NCBI GenBank assembly: GCA_030428945.1
Contig: JAUIEC010000005.1
Span: forward strand, 186,001-250,000
Source of the DNA: Phycisphaerae bacterium
GTDB lineage: Bacteria > Planctomycetota > Phycisphaerae > UBA1845 > Fen-1342
Direction: 5' to 3'
Length of the DNA stretch: 64,000 nt
Positions 50,917 through 59,314 of the stretch are shown in pieces. Within the stretch, counting starts at the first letter, position 1. Each line of letters starts with the position of its first letter. A program made the translations under genes and the position numbers. Below the pieces are notes generated by a model. It saw only the letters and a program-made list of their open reading frames with translations, was not told the origin of the DNA and ran no database searches.

Positions 50917-51671
50917 TGCTCCTCTGCGCCTGCGCCGTCGCCTCCCTGGCCGCGCAATCCGAGACCGCCCCCGGCGAACTGCCGGCCGAACTCCAGCGGC
51001 AACTGGCCGACCTGCGCGATTACGAACTGAACTTCGGACAGCCGCCGTTCTACGCGCTGCTCGCGCACCTGCAGCACAGCCCGGCCGCACCCGGACGCTA
51101 CCAGCAGCCACTGACGGTTGAAGCCATCCCCGACCTGCTCGCCCGGCCCGGCGACTACCGCGGCTTTCCCGTCCGGCTGCGCGGCACGGTCGGACGCTCC
51201 TCCAGTTGGCAGCGGACCGAGGGCCTGGCGGCCGGGCGACCCGTCTGGCAGCTTGAACTCCAGGTGCCGGGCAGCCCGGTGGCCGCCACGCTGATCCTGA
51301 CCGAACCCGCGGCCGACCTGCCGCTCGGGGCGGAGATCGACGTGACGGCCTACTTCGCGATGGTCCGCAGCTACTACGACACCCGGCAGCGCCTGCGGCA
51401 CGCCCCGCTGCTGGTCGGACACGCCCCCGGAGAGGTCACCCTGCGGGCGGCACGCACCAGCTCGCCGCGATCCAACTGGCCGGCCGGCGTCATCATCGCG
51501 ACCGCCGCGGCCGCGATCCTCTGGGTGCTGGTTCGTCGCTGGGCCCGGCAGCGCCGCCCGGCCGCCGGCCCGCCCGCACCGAAGCCGGCCGCCTTCAGCG
51601 TGGCCGACGAATTCCGCGCCTGGGCCGCCAAGAACGAAACCGACGCGCCCGACGAGAACCGCTCCGGATGA
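50892..51671 (+). CDS. Exported protein with C-terminal membrane anchor, unknown
   Basis: 259 aa. Signal-like start MGRQRRRLMLLCACAVASLA. The periplasmic part, about 25-190, contains VEAIPDLLARPGDYRGFPVR and LRGTVGRSSSWQRTEG, which look like a small OB-type beta domain. A membrane helix at about 198-215 (WPAGVIIATAAAAILWVLV) is followed by a basic, Pro-rich cytoplasmic tail. It overlaps the lipoprotein gene (25 bases) and the amidohydrolase gene (ATGA). I do not recognise the family. Confidence 0.65.
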   Translation: MGRQRRRLMLLCACAVASLAAQSETAPGELPAELQRQLADLRDYELNFGQPPFYALLAHLQHSPAAPGRYQQPLTVEAIPDLLARPGDYRGFPVRLRGTVGRSSSWQRTEGLAAGRPVWQLELQVPGSPVAATLILTEPAADLPLGAEIDVTAYFAMVRSYYDTRQRLRHAPLLVGHAPGEVTLRAARTSSPRSNWPAGVIIATAAAAILWVLVRRWARQRRPAAGPPAPKPAAFSVADEFRAWAAKNETDAPDENRSG

Positions 51672-52765
51672 TCATCGACCTGCACTGCCACTACACGTTC
51701 ACCGACCGGGCGGCCGACCCGGAGGGCCGCTTCGCCTTCGAGCCGGCTCGCGAGAATCCGTGGCGTGACGCGTGCGTTTCGCCGCGGATGCGCCGCGGGC
51801 TGATGTTCGGCCTGCTGCGCCGCAAGCTCGGCCTGCGCCGCGACGAGGACCCGGATCGCGGACTCGAACGCGTCTATCAGCGGCACCTGCTCGAAGCCGC
51901 CGACATCGACCGCTTCGTGCTGCTGGCGTTCGACCTGTACCGCGCGGCCGACGGAAGCTGCCCCCCGCTTCCGCAGCGTGCCCGCCAGCGGGGCAGCGAC
52001 GTGTACACCTCGAACAGCTTCGTCCGCGCCGCCTGTCGGGTACACCCGGACCGTTACCTGTTCGGGGCGTCGGTCCACCCCTACCGGCCGGCCGCGTGCG
52101 ACGCGATCGAAGAGGTCTTCGCGGGCGGGGCGTGCCTGCTGAAGTGGCTGCCGCTGCACCAGAACATCGAGATCGACGATCCGCGGACCGAGCGGGTGCT
52201 GGCGTGCTGCGCGCGGCTCGGGCTGCCGGTGCTGGTGCACTACGGGCCGGAGTTCACGCTGACGACCAACCACTGGGAGCAGGTTTCGATCGTGCCGCTG
52301 CTCGAGACGCTACGGCGCCTGCACCGGCGCGGCGACATGCCGACCGTGATCGTCGCGCACTGCGCGACGCCAACGACGCCGCTGGGCGACCGGCGCGACA
52401 TGAACCTGCTGCTGGCCGCCCTGCGCGGTCCGCTCCGCGGCACCCCGCTGTATGCCGACATCTCGGCCCTGACGACGCCGGGCAAGGCCCCGCTGGCCCG
52501 CTGGCTCGCCCAGCAGCAGGACCTGCACCACCGCATGCTGTTCGGCAGCGACTTCCCGGTGCCGGTCGCCCTGCCGTTCTTCGCGCGTCGACTGAGCCAC
52601 GAACTGCCGCGCGTCCGCGAACTGGCGTCCTGGCCGGCCCAGGCCCTGGCGATCTTCCGGGCGGTCGGCTTCGGAGAGATCGTCTTCCGCCGGGCGGCCG
52701 AACTGCTGCCGAACCTGAACCACTTCGCCCCGGCCACCGCGGGCGCTTCGGAGATGACCGCATGA
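51668..52765 (+). CDS. Amidohydrolase-family metal-dependent hydrolase
   Basis: 365 aa. The amidohydrolase-2 type TIM barrel opens with MIIDLHCHYTFTDRAAD, where HxH binds metal. YLFGASVHPYRPAACDAIEE and GGACLLKWLPLHQNIEIDDP follow, then VLVHYGPEFTLTTNHWEQ (third His), TVIVAHCATPTT (fourth His) and MLFGSDFPVPVALPFFARRL (catalytic Asp). The metal site looks complete. Substrate unknown. It overlaps both neighbours by ATGA, so it probably works in one pathway with the downstream PLP enzyme or is simply co-regulated. Confidence 0.85.
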   Translation: MIIDLHCHYTFTDRAADPEGRFAFEPARENPWRDACVSPRMRRGLMFGLLRRKLGLRRDEDPDRGLERVYQRHLLEAADIDRFVLLAFDLYRAADGSCPPLPQRARQRGSDVYTSNSFVRAACRVHPDRYLFGASVHPYRPAACDAIEEVFAGGACLLKWLPLHQNIEIDDPRTERVLACCARLGLPVLVHYGPEFTLTTNHWEQVSIVPLLETLRRLHRRGDMPTVIVAHCATPTTPLGDRRDMNLLLAALRGPLRGTPLYADISALTTPGKAPLARWLAQQQDLHHRMLFGSDFPVPVALPFFARRLSHELPRVRELASWPAQALAIFRAVGFGEIVFRRAAELLPNLNHFAPATAGASEMTA

Positions 52766-53988
52766 GCAGCGAACGCCCCCGTCCGTCGCGGGCCACCGGT
52801 TCCTGGGAGAAGCTCAAGCCCGACTTCCCGACCCGCGACCCGGTCGACGACCCGACCCCCGAGACGATCATCCAGCACCTCGGCGAGGACCGTCCGAACG
52901 AGTACGGCACGGTCGCCCCGCCGATCTACCAGACCTCGAACTTCTCGTACCCCGACATCGACGACTTCGCCGCCCGGCAGACCGAGGGCGAAAACCGCTA
53001 CGACTACTCGCGGGTCGGCAACCCGACCGTCCAACTGCTCGAAGCCAAGGTCGCCCGGCTGGAACGGGCCGAGTGGTGCGATGCCTTCGGCTCGGGCATG
53101 GGCGCGATCAGCGCCGCGCTGAACGCCTGCGTGCAGGCCGGCGACAGCATCGTCTCGGTCGCGCACTGCTACGGCCCGGCAAGCTGGTACATGAACCACC
53201 TGCGACGGTTCAACATCCGGACGCACTTCGTCAACAGCACCGAGACCGAGGACTTCATCAGGGCCTGTCAGCCCGGCACGCGCGTGCTGTATCTCGAAAG
53301 CCCGACCAGCGGACGCTTCGAGATGCTCGACATTCCGGCCCTGACCGCCTTCGCCCGCGAGAACGGAATCGTCACGATCTTCGACAACTCGTACGCGACG
53401 CCGCTGTTCTGCCGGCCGCTCGAACTGGGGATCGACCTGGTCGTGCACAGCGCGACCAAGTACCTGAACGGACACAGCGACGTCGTGGCCGGGCTGGTGG
53501 CCGGGCGCGACCGGACGATCCGGTCGCGGCTGTGGACCGAGGTCGAATTGTCGGGCGCGGCCCTCGACCCGTTCGCCGGCTGGCTGCTGCTGCGCGGCCT
53601 GAGAACCCTGCCGGTCCGCATGCAGCACCATCAGCGGGTCGGGCTTGAAGTCGCCCGCTTCCTCGACCAGCACCCGGCCGTCCGCCTGGTCCGCCACCCG
53701 GGCCTGCCGAGCCATCCGCAGCACGAACGGGCTGCGGCCCAGCTTGACGGCTTCAGCGGCCTGTTCAGCTTCGAACTGGTCGACCAGCAGCGGGCCGCGC
53801 TCGAGACGATGTTCCGCCGCCTGCGACTGTTCCGCCACGCCGTGAGCTGGGGCGGCTACGAAAGCCTGATCATCGGCGGCACGATGTTCAGCGACCGCCC
53901 CGACCGCCCCGAAAACCTGATCCGCGTCAGCATCGGCCTCGAAAGCGCCAGCGACCTGATCGCCGACCTGGAGCAGAGCCTGGCGTAA
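52762..53988 (+). CDS. Cys/Met-metabolism PLP-dependent enzyme (cystathionine synthase/lyase family)
   Basis: 408 aa from ATG 52762. Fold-type I PLP enzyme of the MetB/MetC/MGL family: YGTVAPPIYQTSNFSYPDID, RYDYSRVGNPTVQLLEAKVA, AFGSGMGAISAALNACVQAG, YLESPTSGRFEMLDIPALTA, IFDNSYATPLFCRPLELGID, LVVHSATKYLNGHSDVVAGL with the PLP lysine, and NLIRVSIGLESASDLIADLE. It catalyses beta/gamma-elimination or replacement on sulfur amino acids. Gamma-synthase, beta-lyase or methionine gamma-lyase cannot be separated by eye. A GGGAGCGA array follows. Confidence 0.9.
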   Translation: MSSERPRPSRATGSWEKLKPDFPTRDPVDDPTPETIIQHLGEDRPNEYGTVAPPIYQTSNFSYPDIDDFAARQTEGENRYDYSRVGNPTVQLLEAKVARLERAEWCDAFGSGMGAISAALNACVQAGDSIVSVAHCYGPASWYMNHLRRFNIRTHFVNSTETEDFIRACQPGTRVLYLESPTSGRFEMLDIPALTAFARENGIVTIFDNSYATPLFCRPLELGIDLVVHSATKYLNGHSDVVAGLVAGRDRTIRSRLWTEVELSGAALDPFAGWLLLRGLRTLPVRMQHHQRVGLEVARFLDQHPAVRLVRHPGLPSHPQHERAAAQLDGFSGLFSFELVDQQRAALETMFRRLRLFRHAVSWGGYESLIIGGTMFSDRPDRPENLIRVSIGLESASDLIADLEQSLA

Positions 53989-54018
53989 GCGGCGCGTGAT
54001 GAGGAAGCGGGGGAGCTT

Positions 54019-54372
54019 GAGGAGGGAGCGAGGGAGCAAGGGAGCGAGGGAGCGAGAAAAAGGAGGGGGATCGAATCGTTCGGAAGCCGCGTCGCCTGCC
54101 GGTGCCACTGCTCTTGTGCGGGATTGCCACGCGGTGCGGCATCGACGCCCGCAGCGCCCGCGTCGGATGCGAGCGCGGACCGCTGCGTCGATGACGCACC
54201 CTACAAGAATCAACTCCCTCGCTCCGTTGCTCTTCCCTCGCTCCCTCGCTCCCTCGCTCCCTCGCTCCCTTGCTCCCTCCTATGGCTCCCTTGCTCCCTC
54301 CCATGGCTCCCTTGCTCCCTCCCATGGCTCCCTTGCTCCCTCCGTGTCGCTTGCTCCCTGGCTCCCTTCTGA
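54019..54372. repeat. Composite: GGGAGCGA array, element A, CTCCCTCG array
   Basis: The left purine arm is at 54026-54060. Element A copy 5 is in the middle. A long right arm of CTCCCTCG, CTCCCTTG and CTCCCATGG units occupies 54210-54372, where a larger 19-21-base unit (ATGGCTCCCTTGCTCCCTCC) is itself repeated three to four times. The arms are complementary and enclose the cruciform. Apart from these repeats the 428-base space holds no gene. Confidence 0.85.
54129..54204. repeat. Element A cruciform repeat, copy 5 (reverse orientation)
   Basis: GCGGTGCGGCATCGACGC ... GCGTCGATGACGCACC, then CTAC. The inner arms CCCGCGTC and GAGCGCGG differ from copies 3 and 4, so only the outer 16-bp arms are shared by all copies. 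Confidence 0.75.
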
Positions 54373-54416
54373 CGATACTCGCCCGCAGATCGCCCCGGCC
54401 ACGACGAGGACACGCG

Positions 54417-55859
54417 TTGCCCGCCAACCAGCAGCTTGAGAAGGCCCGCTACGAGCATCCTCTGACGGCCCGCTACGCGTCGGTCGAGATGAGTCGGCTG
54501 TTCTCGCCGTACGTCCGGCACCACACCTGGCGGCGGATCTGGATCGCGCTGGCCGAGGCGCAGCACGAACTCGGGCTCGACATCACCGCCAAGCAGATCC
54601 GGGCCCTGAAGCGGGCCCACGATCGGATCGATTTCAGAGCCGCCGCCCGCTACGAGAAGCGGCTCCGCCACGACGTGATGGCCCACATTCACACCTTCGG
54701 CGACGCCGCCCCGGAAGCCCGCGCGATCCTCCACCTCGGCGCGACCAGCATGGACATCGTCGACAACGCCGACCTGCTGATCACCCGCGATGCGCTCGGT
54801 CTGCTGATCGGACGGGCCGTCACCGCCCTGCGGCCGCTGGCCGACTTCTGCGAGCGGTACGCGGATCAGCCGGCGCTCGGCTTCACGCACCTGCAGCCCG
54901 CGCAGCTCACCACGGTCGGCAAGCGGGCAAGCCTGTGGGCGGCCGACCTGCTGGCGGATCTGCAGCGATTGGTCGAACTGCACGATGGATTGCAGGCCCG
55001 CGGACTGCGCGGCGCCACCGGCACGCAGGCCTCGTTCCTGAAGCTGCTCGGCAGCGCGACCCGGGTCCGCCAACTCGAAAAGAAGTTCGCCGCGAAGCTC
55101 GGTTTCGGCAGTTGCGTACCGGTCTGCGGGCAGACGTATTCGCGCCGGACCGACAGCGACCTGATCCATGCCCTGTGCGCGTTCGGCGGCAGCGTGCAGC
55201 GGCTGTGCAACGACATTCGCGTCGGGGCGATGCTGAAGGAGATCGAAGAACCCTTCGGCAGAAAACAGGTCGGCAGCAGCGCGATGCCCTACAAGCGCAA
55301 CCCGATGCGCAGCGAACGGGCCACCGGCCTGGCCCGCTACCTGGTCAGCCTGGCCACCTCGCCGCCGATGACGCACGCCGCCCAGATCTTCGAACGCACG
55401 CTCGACGACAGCGCCAACAAGCGACTGGTCTTCCCCGAGGCCTTCCTGACGGCGGATGCGCTCTACATCCTGCTGACCAGCATCTTCGACGGACTCGTCG
55501 TCTACCCGGCCACGATCAACGCCCGGATCGAATCCGAACTGCCGTTCATCGCCAGCGAGGACATCCTGATGGCCGCCGTCCAGGCCGGCGGCGACCGCCA
55601 GGACCTGCACGAACGCATCCGCGACCACGCCCAGCAGGCCGGCCAGCAGGTCAAGCAGCACGGAAGACCGAACGATCTGATCGAGCGCCTGCGGGCTGAT
55701 CCGCACTTCGCGAAGGTCCGCCTCGACCAGGTTCTGAAGCCGGAGCGCTACGTCGGCCTGGCCCCGCAGCAGACGCGCGCCTTCATCAAGAAGCACGTTC
55801 GTCCCGCCCTGAAGAAGCACGCAAAGTGGGCAAAGACCGCCCCCGGCCTGCACGTTTGA
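54417..55859 (+). CDS. purB: Adenylosuccinate lyase
   Basis: Catalyses two fumarate-releasing steps of purine synthesis (SAICAR to AICAR, adenylosuccinate to AMP). 480 aa from TTG 54417, with GAGGA 7 bases upstream; no ATG lies between the array and the conserved start (YEHPLTARYASVEMSRLFSP). Motifs: ARAILHLGATSMDIVDNADL, LGFTHLQPAQLTTVGKRASL (catalytic His) and the fumarase-superfamily signature GSSAMPYKRNPMRSERATGL with the catalytic Ser. The Lys-rich C-terminal tail (KKHVRPALKKHAKWAK) is an addition. The preceding CTCCCTCG arm reaches within 45 bases of the start. Confidence 0.93.
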   Translation: MPANQQLEKARYEHPLTARYASVEMSRLFSPYVRHHTWRRIWIALAEAQHELGLDITAKQIRALKRAHDRIDFRAAARYEKRLRHDVMAHIHTFGDAAPEARAILHLGATSMDIVDNADLLITRDALGLLIGRAVTALRPLADFCERYADQPALGFTHLQPAQLTTVGKRASLWAADLLADLQRLVELHDGLQARGLRGATGTQASFLKLLGSATRVRQLEKKFAAKLGFGSCVPVCGQTYSRRTDSDLIHALCAFGGSVQRLCNDIRVGAMLKEIEEPFGRKQVGSSAMPYKRNPMRSERATGLARYLVSLATSPPMTHAAQIFERTLDDSANKRLVFPEAFLTADALYILLTSIFDGLVVYPATINARIESELPFIASEDILMAAVQAGGDRQDLHERIRDHAQQAGQQVKQHGRPNDLIERLRADPHFAKVRLDQVLKPERYVGLAPQQTRAFIKKHVRPALKKHAKWAKTAPGLHV

Positions 55860-55861
55860 AC

Positions 55862-55963
55862 AGTAAGCAGGTAAGCAAGTAAGCAAGTAAGCAAGTAAGC
55901 AAGCCAGCGCATCCGCCCAGCCTTGCTCACTTGCTCACTTGCTTACTTGCTTACTTGGTTGCT
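55862..55963. repeat. AAGTAAGC arrays forming a long hairpin
   Basis: The left arm (55862-55905) has GTAAGCAG, GTAAGCAA repeated. The right arm (55920-55960) has CTTGCTCA twice and CTTGCTTA units. Arms of about 35-40 bp are near-perfect complements around a 20-base loop. The left arm begins 2 bases after the purB stop. A further CTTGCTCACCTGC-type segment adjoins the DUF11 gene stop at 56066. Confidence 0.85.
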
Positions 55964-55967
55964 GATG

Positions 55968-56002
55968 AAAAAAACGGCCCCCGACCCGCAGGCCGAGGAC
56001 CG
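55968..56002 (-). terminator. Intrinsic terminator of the DUF11 gene
   Basis: Minus strand: CGGTCCTCGGCC, loop TGCG, GGTCGGGGGCCG, then seven T. A 12-bp stem (with two wobble pairs and one mismatch) and a T-run, about 64 bases after the stop. Confidence 0.8.
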
Positions 56003-56065
56003 CCACAAACCCCTCCAGCAACTTGGACAGGCAAGCCTTGCTCACCTGCTTGCTTGCTGACTGGC

Positions 56066-57520
56066 TTACTCGTAGAGACGCGTGCTCTCGGTCTCTTCGA
56101 CCGGCGAGTCGATCTCGTCGCTCCGCATCGAGGCCTTGAAGCGGACGTCACCGGCCGCGTTGGCCCGGATGACGATCTGGTAGCGGGCCTTCGCCTTCGG
56201 AGCCAGCGTCGGCAGCGGCTCGAACGTGATCACCTGGCCGTTGACCGAGTGCCCGGTCGGACCCTGGGCGCTGACGAAGCTCTGCTCGTTCGGCAGCGTG
56301 CAGACCAGCCGGATGTTGGTGTCGTTGGCCGATCCCTGGTTGGTGATCTCGATCACGTAGGTCTCGTTGCTGCCCAGCTCGATCGGGTCCTGCAGGTCGA
56401 TCACTTCCAGCAGGATCGCCGGAATGCCGCGGACCTCCATCACGCACTCGGCATCCGCGTCGGCACAGTACGCCGTCGCCCGGGCCGTGTTCCGGACCGT
56501 GCCGATCGCAAGCGTGCTGCACTCGACCGTCACCGTGCGGGCATCGCCCGGGTTCAGGTCACCCAGGGCCCACTCGACCCGGCGACCGCCGTAGCGACCT
56601 CCGTCGCTGGCCGACGCGAACTCGATCCCGTTCGGAATCGTGTCCACCAGCACCACGCTGCGGGCGACCGCGTCACCCGTGTTCGTCACCGTCAGCTCGT
56701 ACTTGGCCGGACGGTTCAGGAAGCGCATCTCCGGACAGTTCTTGACCAGCGTCAGTTCCGGGCTGCGGACGACCGTGCTGGCCGACGCGTCGGCGCTCAG
56801 CCCGCCCTCTTCGGTCGCGGTCGCGGTGTTCGTGAAGCTGCCCTTCCGCTCGGCCTTGGCCTGGATCGTGAACTCGCGCGACTGGCCGGCCCCGAGGTTG
56901 CCGGCGTTGAAGCTGACCTGGCGGCGGCCGTCCTGGGTGATCATCCCGTCCGGCAGGTTGTCGGTCACGACCACGTTGCGGGCCACGCCCGTCCCTGTGT
57001 TGGTGACCACCAGCTTGACCGGGATCGGATCGCACAGCGTCACCTCGGCCGGCAGCATCTTCTGCAGCGCCAGCGCCGGGGCGACCACCTTGGTCACCGC
57101 GCAGGCGGCCGTGTCGTAGCGGACCGACGCGCAGTAGTCGACCTGGGCGCTGGCCTTACCGGTGATGCGGACTTCGACCGTCTCACGCGGGGCCAGGCTC
57201 GGCCACTCCCAGCTCAGCGCCCCGCCGCTGCCGCTGGCCGACGGTTCGCTGCCGGAGACCTGCAGCCCGCTGCCGACGGTTTCGGTCAAGCTGACGCTGC
57301 CGAGTTCCAGCGGCGTCAGGTTGGTCAGCCGAATGGTGTAGGTGTATTCCGACCCGACCCGGACCTCGGCCGGCGTCATCCGTTCGAGCAGCACGACACT
57401 CGTGCCGCGGTTCCCGGTCGGGAACGCCTGCTCGCTGCGTACCATGCCCGCCTGCCCGAACAGCGGGGCCGCCAGCATCGGCAATACCAGTGCCAGCGCA
57501 AAAACTCTCCGTCCATGCAT
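56066..57520 (-). CDS. Secreted DUF11-repeat (OmcB-like) surface protein
   Basis: 484 aa from ATG 57520 (MHGRRVFALALVLPMLAAPL, signal peptide, cleavage near FGQ). Four DUF11-type beta-sandwich repeats, each with a T-x-T/V-N-x-G pattern: YTIRLTNLTPLELGSVSLTE, VKLVVTNTGTGVARNVVVTD, YELTVTNTGDAVARSVVLVD, YVIEITNQGSANDTNIRLVC. Pairs of cysteines occur in each (YCASV..CAVT, CDP, NCPE, CS..YC..EC), reminiscent of the chlamydial cysteine-rich OmcB. Probably a cell-wall or outer-surface structural protein. The stop TAA lies inside a GTAAGC-type array and a terminator follows. Confidence 0.85.
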   Translation of the reverse strand: MHGRRVFALALVLPMLAAPLFGQAGMVRSEQAFPTGNRGTSVVLLERMTPAEVRVGSEYTYTIRLTNLTPLELGSVSLTETVGSGLQVSGSEPSASGSGGALSWEWPSLAPRETVEVRITGKASAQVDYCASVRYDTAACAVTKVVAPALALQKMLPAEVTLCDPIPVKLVVTNTGTGVARNVVVTDNLPDGMITQDGRRQVSFNAGNLGAGQSREFTIQAKAERKGSFTNTATATEEGGLSADASASTVVRSPELTLVKNCPEMRFLNRPAKYELTVTNTGDAVARSVVLVDTIPNGIEFASASDGGRYGGRRVEWALGDLNPGDARTVTVECSTLAIGTVRNTARATAYCADADAECVMEVRGIPAILLEVIDLQDPIELGSNETYVIEITNQGSANDTNIRLVCTLPNEQSFVSAQGPTGHSVNGQVITFEPLPTLAPKAKARYQIVIRANAAGDVRFKASMRSDEIDSPVEETESTRLYE

Positions 57521-57777
57521 ACCTTGCATCTCCCTCGTACCAAACTGGTTAACAGAAACAACTCGCGCGTAAATCTCGTGGCAGGTCATCCACTCACTCG
57601 GCCGAATTCTAACCCTCGCCACCTGTCCCCTACGGGGGACCGAATCCGCGCGGAAAAAAACACGCCCGCGCCGGACCGGCCGCCGCGCATCCCACACGCC
57701 CGGAGCCGATGCGCCCGGCGTGAAACAGTCTCACCTGCCGCGTGGAACACGGCCCGCGGCCCGACCGGAACGCGCGA

Positions 57778-58911
57778 TCACCGACCCTTGTGCACAACCA
57801 GCGGACGCAGACGCCGCACCACCCGGATCGCCGCGCGCTGCCAGCGCAGCACCGCGGCCAGGTCCTTGTAGGCCTGCGGAGCCTCCTCGTGCAGTCCCGC
57901 CCCGCGACAGGCGTGCACGACGTCCGCCAGGCTGCGGGCCACCTCGCCGGAACGGAGCACGCGCCGGGCATCACGCCGCCGGACGCGACGCCCCGCACCG
58001 TGCGAACTGGAACACAGGCTCCCGGCCCAGCCACGCCCGACCACGTGCACGCTGAAGGTCCCCATCGAACCGGGGATCACGTTGGCCTGCGCCCGGTCGG
58101 CCTGGTTGGCGCCCTTGCGATGCACCCAGAGCCAGTCCTCCCCGTGCCGCTCGCGCTGCACATGATTGTGATCGCTCTCGCGCAGCCCGCTCCAGTCGGC
58201 CCGCACCGTGCACCGCCGCCCGAGGGCCTCGACCGCCGCGGCCAGCATCCGGCGACGACTCTCGGCCGCGTACGCCCGCGCCCAGGCCAGGTCGGACAGG
58301 TACGAATCAGCCGCCTCGGATTCCACCGGCAACCCCGCGAGCCCCTGCCCGACCGGCTCGGCCACTTCGAGGTGCAACCGGGTGACCGCCTGCCCGACGG
58401 CCCGCGACCCGCTGTGCACCAGCAGCCACAGCCGCCCGTCGTCGTCCGCCTGGATCTCGAGGAAGTGATTGCCGCTGCCCAGCGTGCCGAGTTCCAGCCA
58501 GCCATCGCGCCGCGCGGCCCGCCGCAGCCCTGGATTCGAAAGCGCCCGCGCATCCAGTTCGTCGCCAAACGGCGCCCGCGACAAGCCGCGCGCGAAGCGA
58601 CGGATCGGCACCGCCGTCCGCATGGCCGCCAGCGCGGCCCGACCGCGCGGCCCCGCGCGGACCGCGTCGGCCGACAGTTCAAGGGGCACGGTCGCGTAGC
58701 CGCACCCGATGTCCGCGCCGACCGCCTGCGGATACAGCCAGTCGCGGGTCGCCACCGCCAGGCCGTTGCAGATCCCGGGCGCCGGGTGGGCATCCGGCAG
58801 GACCACCACGCGGCAGACGCCCGGCGCGCGGACGATCCGCTGCACCGCCTGCCGGACCAGCGGATCGAAGTCCGCCCCCACCCAGGTCGCGGGTACCGGC
58901 TCAGTCGTCAT
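57778..58911 (-). CDS. rtcB: RNA ligase RtcB family protein
   Basis: Joins RNA 2',3'-cyclic phosphate or 3'-phosphate to 5'-OH using GTP and Mn. 377 aa from ATG 58911, somewhat shorter than E. coli RtcB (about 408). Metal and GMP sites are all visible: VGADIGCGYATV (C70), LGTLGSGNHFLEIQ (H149), WLLVHSGSRAVGQ (H166), DHNHVQRERHGEDW (about H250), VHRKGANQA, VIPGSMGTFSVHVVGRG, and SSSHGAGRRV, whose His (H304) is the guanylylated residue. It overlaps the RbfA-like gene by 11 bases, behind tRNA-Cys, with no rtcA or prfH nearby. Confidence 0.92.
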   Translation of the reverse strand: MTTEPVPATWVGADFDPLVRQAVQRIVRAPGVCRVVVLPDAHPAPGICNGLAVATRDWLYPQAVGADIGCGYATVPLELSADAVRAGPRGRAALAAMRTAVPIRRFARGLSRAPFGDELDARALSNPGLRRAARRDGWLELGTLGSGNHFLEIQADDDGRLWLLVHSGSRAVGQAVTRLHLEVAEPVGQGLAGLPVESEAADSYLSDLAWARAYAAESRRRMLAAAVEALGRRCTVRADWSGLRESDHNHVQRERHGEDWLWVHRKGANQADRAQANVIPGSMGTFSVHVVGRGWAGSLCSSSHGAGRRVRRRDARRVLRSGEVARSLADVVHACRGAGLHEEAPQAYKDLAAVLRWQRAAIRVVRRLRPLVVHKGR

Positions 58912-59314
58912 CGCCAGCCCTCCGCACGACCACGTCGAAGACCAGTTCCGGCGCCCGCCGGCGGTGAATCGCCTCGGCGATCTCCGTTCGCAGCCGCCCG
59001 GCCCGCAGCGCCAGAGCCGCCCGCGCCTCGGCCAGGGCGACCACGTCCGGCACCTCGATCCAGACCACCAGTCGCCCGGCGCACGCGGCCGGACGCACCT
59101 CGCGAACCACCGCCCGGGCGAACGCTTCGGCTTCGGGAATCCCACCCAGCGCCAGTTGCAGGGCGCGGGCGATCTGACTGCACAGTTGCCGCAGCTTGCG
59201 GCCGTCGCGACGCCGCGCGTCGCGGTTCCATTCACGGGGGTTGACCCCGTCATCCGGTCCGACCTCGCCGCACAACGCGCGCAGGTCGGCCGGCTTCCTC
59301 TTTCGGGAAGACAT
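58901..59314 (-). CDS. RbfA-like (ribosome-binding factor A) protein
   Basis: 137 aa from ATG 59314 (MSSRKRKPADLRALCGEVG). A basic N-terminus is followed by an RbfA-type KH fold: RKLRQLCSQIARALQLAL (the RVxxxIxxxL helix), VREVRPAACAGRLVVWIEVP, and the C-terminal hallmark RAGRLRTEIAEAIHRRRAPE then LVFDVV, matching the RbfA LRxELAxxLxLRxxPELxF pattern. It would bind the 30S subunit during 16S rRNA maturation. Coupling to rtcB (11-base overlap) instead of to infB or truB is unusual. The family match is by motif only; another small KH-like protein is possible. Confidence 0.65.
   Translation of the reverse strand: MSSRKRKPADLRALCGEVGPDDGVNPREWNRDARRRDGRKLRQLCSQIARALQLALGGIPEAEAFARAVVREVRPAACAGRLVVWIEVPDVVALAEARAALALRAGRLRTEIAEAIHRRRAPELVFDVVVRRAGDDD

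Noticed and set aside
54210-54372. CRISPR-like repeat array
   Set aside because: Units are 8-21 bases without unique spacers, and no cas genes are in the window; it is a simple tandem repeat.
55966-56061. 31-codon frame beginning MKKTAPDPQAEDRH between purB and the DUF11 gene
   Set aside because: No ribosome binding site. It overlaps a strong terminator hairpin and ends in an array.
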